The position numbers were made by a program, and so were the translations under genes. DNA of 11,298 nucleotides from RACS-047 sp031553855. GTDB lineage: Bacteria > Bacillota > Clostridia > Christensenellales > Pumilibacteraceae. Under the pieces are notes generated by a model that was not told the DNA's origin, ran no database searches, and saw only the letters and a list, made by a program, of their open reading frames with translations. Each line of letters opens with the position of its first letter. The stretch's first letter is position 1. The DNA lies in the NCBI GenBank assembly GCA_031553855.1, contig JAVBKW010000050.1:1-11298 (forward strand), given 5' to 3'. This document shows, in pieces, positions 6,604 to 11,298 of the stretch.

Positions 6604-6653
6604 TTTAAGCCGACTTTGTGTAAGATTTAGATTTTTGGAATTATGAGTTTTGC

Positions 6654-7052
6654 CTAAACGTACCTCATCATAAATTCAGGTAAATTGTCGGTACTGACTG
6701 TGAGGATGAAGTTGATATCGTGGTCGGTGCATAGTTTTTCCAGCTGCGTGAGTATGCTCTGCATTTTTTCAGGCGGCGCAATGAATCTGTTGATGCCGTC
6801 TACGTAAATCTTCGTGATGTCGGAGTTTGCCGCAACCATACCCTGAATAAAGCCTACGAACCATTTTTCGCCTTCGGGTATGTACTCGGAGATATTGACG
6901 AACCTGATGCGACGGTCTACGTCGATGGTATGCATAAGCGTATCGGTTATATAAACGTGCTCGCCCTTTGCCGTAGTTATTTCATCGTTCGCGCACTTGA
7001 TGATACGCTTTGTCTTACCGCTTCCCTTTGCCCCGTGAATAAGTTTGATCAT
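6654..7052 (-). CDS. Small P-loop ATP-binding protein, function unknown
   Basis: This is a 132-residue protein with a Walker A motif GAKGSGKT (residues 7-14) right after the first beta strand (MIKLIH). A probable Walker B lies in KIYVDGINRF (81-90), with Asp85 at the end of a hydrophobic strand, and a further strand NFILTVST (113-120) follows. That is a minimal RecA/ATPase-like core with no added domain, no membrane segment and no signal peptide. Such short proteins are sometimes labelled PilT-like or twitching-motility proteins, but nothing here supports a pilus role. The start ATG has a strong AGGAGG site. The gene has its own candidate promoter and stands alone between the Re-citrate-synthase-like gene and the palindrome before thrC. 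Function unknown. Confidence 0.85.
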   Translation of the reverse strand: MIKLIHGAKGSGKTKRIIKCANDEITTAKGEHVYITDTLMHTIDVDRRIRFVNISEYIPEGEKWFVGFIQGMVAANSDITKIYVDGINRFIAPPEKMQSILTQLEKLCTDHDINFILTVSTDNLPEFMMRYV

Positions 7053-7087
7053 AGTTCCCTCCTGAAATTTTGTTTTTTATTAATCAT
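7049..7087 (-). CDS. Possible 12-codon leader peptide overlapping the P-loop gene
   Basis: An ATG at 7087 opens a frame MINKKQNFRREL whose TGA overlaps the P-loop gene start in an ATGA junction. The ribosome binding site before it (a GGCGG-like stretch) is poor, while the downstream gene's AGGAGG lies inside this frame. If translated, it would couple to or occlude initiation of the ATPase. I see no run of one amino acid that would suggest attenuation. It may be chance. Confidence 0.3.
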   Translation of the reverse strand: MINKKQNFRREL

Positions 7088-7219
7088 AATAACGCCGCCT
7101 TTTCTTATTATTTATAAAATAAGTTTAGCATTATTATGTATTAAACGTATGGTGAAACTGTGAAAATTTATCGTTTTTTTTCAAAAAACTTACGCCTCTT
7201 CCAGACCGTCTTTTTATCT

Positions 7220-7248
7220 ATTGTAACCTATAATTTACTTTTTGTAAA
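7220..7248 (-). promoter_or_regulatory. Candidate promoter for the P-loop ATPase gene
   Basis: The minus strand reads TTTACA (7248-7243), a 17-base spacer, then TACAAT (7225-7220), each five of six matches to consensus. The -35 box lies inside the last codons of the preceding gene. The leader would be about 160 bases, A+T-rich, with a CTTATT/AATAAG inverted repeat near 7103-7122. No convincing intrinsic terminator for the upstream gene is visible. Confidence 0.55.
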
Positions 7249-8644
7249 TACCCGCTTCCAAAAGTTTATGAATTTTTTTATCGGCAAGGCGCACCATATA
7301 GTCAAGCTCGTCGTCGCCCATAACGGTTATCCTGCCCTTATTGTACTCATCGTCCACCATTGCCTTGACTTTGGTTACGATAGGGTCGGCCTTTTCCACG
7401 CTTTCGGTATCTGATAATTCATAATATGAGTTGAGCCAGTAAGCTATGCCCGCAAGGCCTGAAGTGTTGTTGATCTGCACCATCGGCTTCCTGCCCAAAA
7501 TCTTTTCCGTATCGAAAATATTATAGATTTCAGGGTCTTTGAGCATTCCGTCCGCATGGATACCGGCGCGGGTAGCGTTAAAGCTTCTTCCGACAAACGG
7601 CGTTCTGGGCGGGATGTTATAGCCTATTTCATGCTCGAAGTAATCAGCAATTTCAGTTATGACCCTTAAATCCATACCGTCGGTCGTACCCTTTAGGGAG
7701 GCATATTCCATACACATAGCCTCCGTCGGGCAGTTTCCCGTGCGTTCGCCTATTCCTAAAACAGAGCAGTTGACTGACGAACAGCCGTACAGCCAGGCGG
7801 TGGCGGCGTTTGTTACTACTTTATAAAAGTCGTTGTGTCCGTGCCACTCCAGCTGCTCGCTGGGAACGTCGGCATAATAATTTAAGCCGTAGATTATCCC
7901 TTGAACCGAACGCGGCAGAGCCGTACCCGGATATGTTACGCCGTAGCCTAAAGTATCGCACGCCCTGATTTTGATAGGAATACCGCTTTCCTTACTCAGC
8001 CTCATAAGCTCGTATGCGAACGGCACGACAAACCCGTAAAAGTCCGCGCGCGTTATATCCTCGAAATGGCAGCGCGGGATGATATTCTGAGCCAAAGCGT
8101 CCTTGACTATTCCTAAATACTGATCCAGCGCCTGCTTTCTTGTCAGCTTCATTTTATTGAAGATATGATAGTCCGAGCAGCTCACAAGTATGCCCGTTTC
8201 CTTGATCTCAAGCTGCTTTACCGCCTCAAAATCCTTAGGGTTCGCTCTTATCCAGCTTGTTATTTCAGGAAAACGCAGCCCTTTTTCGCGGCATTTTATG
8301 ACCGCCTGACGGTCCTTTTCCGAATAAAGGAAAAATTCCGACTGCCTTATTATCCCTTTGGGGCCGCCCAGCTTTGAGAGCAGCTCGTAAATATGGACTA
8401 TCTGATCGACAGTAAAAGGCGCGGTAGACTGCTGCCCGTCGCGGAAAGTAGTGTCGGTTATCCAGATATTGTCCGGCGTTTTCTGGGGAACGCGGCGGTC
8501 GTTGAACACCGTTTTAGGAACCTCGGAAAAATCGAACATTTCCCTGAAAAGGCGCGGGTCTTTAACGTCCTGCAAATAATAGTCGTGCTCCTTTGATTCG
8601 AGCAGTCCGGTAACTTTATTTTTTACAACTCTTGTTTCTTCCAT
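7235..8644 (-). CDS. Probable Re-citrate synthase (IPMS/homocitrate synthase superfamily)
   Basis: A TIM-barrel enzyme that condenses an acyl-CoA with a 2-oxoacid. Visible motifs are WITDTTFRDGQQS (residues 61-73, catalytic barrel start), RCHFEDITRAD (191-201), the metal-binding EWHGHNDF (266-273) and GIGERTGNCPTEA (297-309). The 469-residue product carries an N-terminal extension (NLYRDIF-like region LFREMFDFSEVPKTVFND) and lacks an evident LeuA allosteric domain. In pattern it resembles the clade of the characterised Clostridium kluyveri Re-citrate synthase, often mislabelled 2-isopropylmalate synthase. It would make citrate from oxaloacetate and acetyl-CoA for 2-oxoglutarate and glutamate. 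It lies 64 bases after the aspartate aminotransferase gene, which shares oxaloacetate. The start follows AAAGGTG. The alternatives are homocitrate or isopropylmalate synthase. Confidence 0.85.
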   Translation of the reverse strand: MEETRVVKNKVTGLLESKEHDYYLQDVKDPRLFREMFDFSEVPKTVFNDRRVPQKTPDNIWITDTTFRDGQQSTAPFTVDQIVHIYELLSKLGGPKGIIRQSEFFLYSEKDRQAVIKCREKGLRFPEITSWIRANPKDFEAVKQLEIKETGILVSCSDYHIFNKMKLTRKQALDQYLGIVKDALAQNIIPRCHFEDITRADFYGFVVPFAYELMRLSKESGIPIKIRACDTLGYGVTYPGTALPRSVQGIIYGLNYYADVPSEQLEWHGHNDFYKVVTNAATAWLYGCSSVNCSVLGIGERTGNCPTEAMCMEYASLKGTTDGMDLRVITEIADYFEHEIGYNIPPRTPFVGRSFNATRAGIHADGMLKDPEIYNIFDTEKILGRKPMVQINNTSGLAGIAYWLNSYYELSDTESVEKADPIVTKVKAMVDDEYNKGRITVMGDDELDYMVRLADKKIHKLLEAGIYKK

Positions 8645-8666
8645 TTTTGTACACCTTTTGTCTGCA

Positions 8667-8684
8667 GCCGGCTTTATTGCCGGC
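8667..8684 (-). other. GC-rich hairpin between the aminotransferase and Re-citrate-synthase genes
   Basis: A perfect GCCGGC/GCCGGC stem has a six-base loop in the 64-base intergenic gap. On the minus strand, the direction of the genes, it is preceded by an A-run and no U-run follows, so it should not terminate. It ends about 22 bases before the ATG and may act as an intra-operon processing or stability element. On the plus strand it would look like a terminator, but no plus-strand gene ends here. Confidence 0.5.
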
Positions 8685-8708
8685 GAATATTTTTTTGGCT
8701 TAAAAGTT

Positions 8709-9908
8709 CTAACCTATCATTTCAACCAGTTTCTTGATCCTGTCTAAGCCCTTGACAATGTTCGCCTCCGAAACCGCATAGCTTAAACGGATGTGCTGCG
8801 GCGCGCCGAACGATTCGCACGGTATTGCCACGACCTGAACCTTATCCACAAGCAAATTCGCAAAGTCTGCGGCGGTATTGATTTGTACGCCCTCAAACGA
8901 TTTGCCGATCAGCTTTTCTATGCCAAACATTATATAGAACGCGCCTTTCGGCTCGATAATGCTGAGCGCGGGGATTTCCTTAAATTTATCCATTATCAAT
9001 TTGCGGCGGCGGTCGAAAACTTCCTTCATTTCCTTTAAGAAAACCTCGCCTTCCGCGCCTTTAAGCGCAAACACAGTCGCGTATTGGGCTATTGAGTTGA
9101 CGTTCGACGTCGTGTGGCTCTGCATATTGTCCATAGCGGAGGCAAGAGCTTTGCTTGAGGCGGTGTAGCCTACGCGCCAGCCTGTCATGGCGTAGGTTTT
9201 GCTCATACCGTTAATAACTATGGTGTTTTTATACATTTTTTCCGAAACGGCCGCTATAGAAAACGGCTCCGTCTCATATGTAAGCTTTTCATAAATTTCG
9301 TCGGAAATAACGTAAATGTCAGCCTCCTCAAGCACCTTTGCAAGCGCGCGGATCTCCGCTTCGTCGTAGACCGTGCCGGAGGGGTTGGAGGGATTATTGA
9401 AAACTATCGCTTTCGTTTTTTTGGTTATCGATTTTTTGAGTATTTCGGGAGTGATCTTATACCCGGTTTTTTCGCTCGTTTCGATAAACTTAGGCACGCC
9501 CTCGCATAATTTGACAAGCTCGGGGTATGTCAGCCAGTACGGCGCGGGTATAAGCACCTCGTCGCCCGGATCGACTATCGCCAAAAACGCGTTGTAAAGA
9601 GAGTGCTTTGCGCCGTTGTTTACGACTATTTGGCTAGGCTCATAAACAAGGCCGTTATCTTTATTAAGTTTTTCTGCAATCGCTTTTCTAAGCTCCAGCG
9701 TTCCCGCCGACGGAGTGTATTTCGTCAGCCCCTTATCGAGAGCCTCTTTTGCTTTATCATTGATGTATGAGGGCGTATTGAAATCCGGCTCGCCTGCCCC
9801 GAACGAAACTACGTCTATACCGTCCGCCTTCATTTTATTGCCCTTTGCCGTGATGGCAAGAGTCAGCGACGGCGATACTCCCATTGCTCTTTTTGCGATT
9901 GCGTCCAT
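8709..9908 (-). CDS. Aspartate aminotransferase, class I (AspB/AspC type)
   Basis: This cytosolic PLP enzyme interconverts aspartate plus 2-oxoglutarate with oxaloacetate plus glutamate. The 399-residue product shows the class I fold in order: FGAGEPDFNTP (36-46), TKYTPSAGTLELRKAI (62-77), VNNGAKHSLY (96-105), NNPSNPSGT (171-179), VISDEIYEKL with Asp203, and the PLP-lysine motif NGMSKTYAMTGWRVGY with Lys237. I chose the ATG at 9908 because AGGAG precedes it, family members start MDAIAKR-like here, and the frame's 34-codon upstream extension runs through the -10 and -35 boxes. It is followed by the Re-citrate-synthase-like gene, consistent with shared oxaloacetate and 2-oxoglutarate chemistry. 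Some relatives accept other acidic or aromatic substrates, so exact specificity is inferred. Confidence 0.94.
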   Translation of the reverse strand: MDAIAKRAMGVSPSLTLAITAKGNKMKADGIDVVSFGAGEPDFNTPSYINDKAKEALDKGLTKYTPSAGTLELRKAIAEKLNKDNGLVYEPSQIVVNNGAKHSLYNAFLAIVDPGDEVLIPAPYWLTYPELVKLCEGVPKFIETSEKTGYKITPEILKKSITKKTKAIVFNNPSNPSGTVYDEAEIRALAKVLEEADIYVISDEIYEKLTYETEPFSIAAVSEKMYKNTIVINGMSKTYAMTGWRVGYTASSKALASAMDNMQSHTTSNVNSIAQYATVFALKGAEGEVFLKEMKEVFDRRRKLIMDKFKEIPALSIIEPKGAFYIMFGIEKLIGKSFEGVQINTAADFANLLVDKVQVVAIPCESFGAPQHIRLSYAVSEANIVKGLDRIKKLVEMIG

Positions 9909-9980
9909 AAATAAATCTCCTAAATTCCGGAACTTCTCCCGCTCCGACGGCTGAATGTATATAGTTATCCAGTTTAAACG

Positions 9981-10010
9981 ATTATACAATCTTTTTTTAA
10001 TATTTGTCAA
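9981..10010 (-). promoter_or_regulatory. Perfect-consensus promoter for the aspartate aminotransferase gene
   Basis: The minus strand reads TTGACA (10010-10005), an 18-base spacer, then TATAAT (9986-9981), matching the sigma-A consensus at all 12 positions. Transcription should begin near 9974, leaving a leader of about 65 bases. A second TTGACA lies 11 bases further upstream (10027-10022), but the hexamer 17 bases beyond it (AATATT) is a poor -10. The duplicated box could reflect a tandem weak promoter or a duplication. Confidence 0.85.
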
Positions 10011-10061
10011 GAAAACGCGGCTGTCAAGTAACAGCGATTTTTTAAAGATTTTTATACTCCT

Positions 10062-10109
10062 AAAAAAACTTGCAGGGTAAAAGCTTTAAAATAAAGCCTT
10101 TCCCTGCAA
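10062..10109 (-). terminator. Intrinsic terminator of hprK
   Basis: Starting 13 bases after the hprK stop, the minus-strand RNA forms an eight-base-pair stem TTGCAGGG/CCCTGCAA, then A-U and G-U pairs, then an inner GCTTTA/TAAAGC stem with a three-base loop. GTTTTTTT follows. The stem is long and nearly continuous with a seven-U tail. It separates hprK from the aminotransferase promoter. Confidence 0.92.
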
Positions 10110-10122
10110 AGAAAACTGTTTA

Positions 10123-11100
10123 TTAATAATTGAAAGGGTCGTCCGCGCTGCTCCTGTTTTTTATTCTGTTATCAAGCTCGGCAAGCGTATCGTAGCCCAT
10201 ACTCTTTAAACGGTAGTTTCTTGCGGCGACCTCTAAAATAACGGCAAGGTTTCGCCCCGGCTTGACGGGGATAGTATGCATAGGCAGCTCGACGTCGAAA
10301 ATATTATGCACTTCCTTTACGTTGCCGAAACGGTCGTATTCTTTTTCCGGATCCCACTCTTCAAGCTTTATGACCATATCTATCATTTTAGTCAGCTTGA
10401 CTGCGCCCGCCCCGTACATAGCGCGGATGTCGATGATACCGATACCGCGCACCTCCATAAAGCAGCGGATGACGGACGGCGCCGCGCCGATAAGCCTGTC
10501 GTTGACGCGCTTAATAGTGACAGCGTCGTCGGCGACAAGGCGGTGGTTGCGCTGGATAAGCTCAAGCGCCGTTTCCGATTTACCTACGCTTGAGTTGCCG
10601 ATAATCAGAACGCCCACGCCGTAGAGGTCCATTAACACGCCGTGGATAGTCTGCGTGGGAGCCAGCAGCTCGTTAAGCAAAATGCTCAGCTCGTTCATTA
10701 TCATCGTCGTGCGCAAAGATGAGCGCAGCACTACCCTGTCGTACTTTTCCGCGGCCGCCATAAGCTCCGGGATAGGCTCGAGAACTGTGGATATTACAAG
10801 GCAGGGTATTTCGTATTTCAGAAAAGTTTCGCAGGCTTTTAATCTGTCCTCGGGCTTCATCTTTTTCAAATACGACATTTCCTGCTCGCCCACGACCTGC
10901 ACGCGCTCGTAGCCGAAATGCTCGTAGTAGCCCGCAAGCTGCAAGCCGGGGCGGTTTATATTGAACGTTGAAAAATGGATGGTTTCCTTACTGCCGCGGT
11001 GGAGTATTTCCAGTCCTGCCTGTGCGGCAAAGTCCTCCACTTTGAGGTCCATTTCATTTTCGATTATCTCTTTTTTCTTGATTTTTCTCATCTTCGCCAT
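10123..11100 (-). CDS. hprK: HPr kinase/phosphorylase
   Basis: HprK phosphorylates and dephosphorylates HPr of the sugar phosphotransferase system at the regulatory serine, the central switch of carbon catabolite repression in Firmicutes. The 325-residue product has the usual N-terminal domain (about residues 15-145). The kinase domain has HGVLMDLYGVGVLIIGN (153-169), Walker A GNSSVGKS (168-175), the acidic pair in VADDAV (189-194), and the HprK signature MEVRGIGIIDIRAMYGAGAV (215-234). Walker A deviates from the frequent GDSGxGKS, but Gly168, Gly173, Lys174 and Ser175 are kept. The ATG at 11100 follows AGAGGT. It is monocistronic downstream because of a strong terminator, and neither ptsH nor lgt is adjacent on the visible side. 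Confidence 0.97.
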   Translation of the reverse strand: MAKMRKIKKKEIIENEMDLKVEDFAAQAGLEILHRGSKETIHFSTFNINRPGLQLAGYYEHFGYERVQVVGEQEMSYLKKMKPEDRLKACETFLKYEIPCLVISTVLEPIPELMAAAEKYDRVVLRSSLRTTMIMNELSILLNELLAPTQTIHGVLMDLYGVGVLIIGNSSVGKSETALELIQRNHRLVADDAVTIKRVNDRLIGAAPSVIRCFMEVRGIGIIDIRAMYGAGAVKLTKMIDMVIKLEEWDPEKEYDRFGNVKEVHNIFDVELPMHTIPVKPGRNLAVILEVAARNYRLKSMGYDTLAELDNRIKNRSSADDPFNY

Positions 11101-11148
11101 ATCTATTTACCTCTTTATTAAATTTTCACAAATATTTACTTTGCCGGT

Positions 11149-11285
11149 GAAGGGCGCGGTCGCTGAAAAAGGCGCTGATAGCGGCGAAAATTGGAACTTT
11201 CGACTCTATCGAGTACATTAAGGTACACTCAATCGTCGAAAAACCACACTTTTCGCCACTCTGAGCACCTTTTTGATCGCCCTTT
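11149..11285. repeat. Approx. 137-bp imperfect palindrome upstream of hprK
   Basis: Nested inverted repeats share one centre near 11217-11220. The pairs are AAGGGCG (11150-11156) with CGCCCTT (11278-11284), AAAAAGG.GCT with AG.GCCTTTTT-type arms, GGCGAAAA (11183-11190) with TTTTCGCC (11250-11257), TTTCGAC (11198-11204) with GTCGAAA (11235-11241), and an inner GAGTAC/GTA(CA)CTC. The arms align over about 65 bases with a few small indels, far more than chance. A minus-strand frame enters from the window edge across the outer arm (…SEWRKVWFFDD, stop at 11231-11229); it may be spurious or the end of an upstream gene. No U-run follows. It is most likely a dispersed palindromic repeat or structured RNA; no promoter for hprK is clear within it. 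Confidence 0.75.
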
Positions 11286-11298
11286 TAGAACAGTAATG

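Noticed and set aside
6472..6653. T-box or other amino-acid riboswitch before thrC-trpS
   Set aside because: No conserved T-box sequence (AGGGTGGNACCGCG-like) or usual terminator/antiterminator pair is present; the gap is explained by the palindrome.
7160..7414. Plus-strand open frame of 84 codons at the end of the Re-citrate-synthase-like gene
   Set aside because: It overlaps a convincing minus-strand coding region and lacks a ribosome binding site; hydrophobic content reflects A+T-rich DNA.
8667..8700. Plus-strand intrinsic terminator (GCCGGC hairpin followed by a T-rich run)
   Set aside because: No plus-strand gene leads into it; the neighbouring genes are all on the minus strand, where no U-run follows the hairpin.
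9909..10010. 34-residue N-terminal extension of the aspartate aminotransferase
   Set aside because: It begins at a TTG that is the -35 box and runs through the -10 and the ribosome binding site; family members start at the internal ATG.
10262..10624. Plus-strand open frame of 120 codons inside hprK
   Set aside because: It is antisense to strongly conserved kinase-domain motifs and its translation has no family features.
1..11298. CRISPR array, tRNA or rRNA genes, transposase genes
   Set aside because: No regularly spaced direct repeats, no tRNA cloverleaf or CCA-type ends, no rRNA-like stretches and no transposase-like protein were seen; the only repeat structures are the two palindromes and short hairpins.

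Overview
The window is about 11.3 kb of a bacterial chromosome, almost certainly from the Clostridia (Bacillota). It probably comes from an uncultured, gut-type lineage; Christensenellales-like is my guess and is not proven. Support comes from the order rpmG-secE-nusG-rplK, a zinc-ribbon L33, HPr kinase/phosphorylase, a Re-citrate-synthase-type enzyme, a DUF5685 protein with a J-like partner, and strong AGGAGG-type ribosome binding sites. Every gene I accept lies on the minus strand, so transcription runs from high to low coordinates. No stretch longer than 300 bases lacks a gene.

Reading in the direction of transcription, hprK (carbon-catabolite control) opens the window. It is preceded by a remarkable imperfect palindrome of about 137 bp and ends at a textbook intrinsic terminator. 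A perfect-consensus promoter then drives an aspartate aminotransferase, followed by an enzyme of the IPMS/homocitrate synthase superfamily that best fits Re-citrate synthase. Together these point to oxaloacetate, aspartate, citrate and glutamate metabolism. Next come a small orphan P-loop ATPase, with its own promoter and a possible overlapping 12-codon leader peptide, and a second, unrelated palindromic element of about 103 bp. The threonine synthase gene thrC follows and is translationally coupled to trpS through a TAATG overlap.

The middle of the window holds a three-gene cassette of unknown function. It encodes a DUF5685 protein with CxxC and Asp-rich motifs, a TPR-like protein with a degenerate J domain (no HPD) and a ten-cysteine C-terminal tail, and a polytopic membrane protein. 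This is the best candidate here for an undescribed system.

The last block is the translation/secretion operon rpmG-secE-nusG-rplK (L33, SecE, NusG, L11). It has a good sigma-A-type promoter just upstream, and rplK is cut by the window edge.
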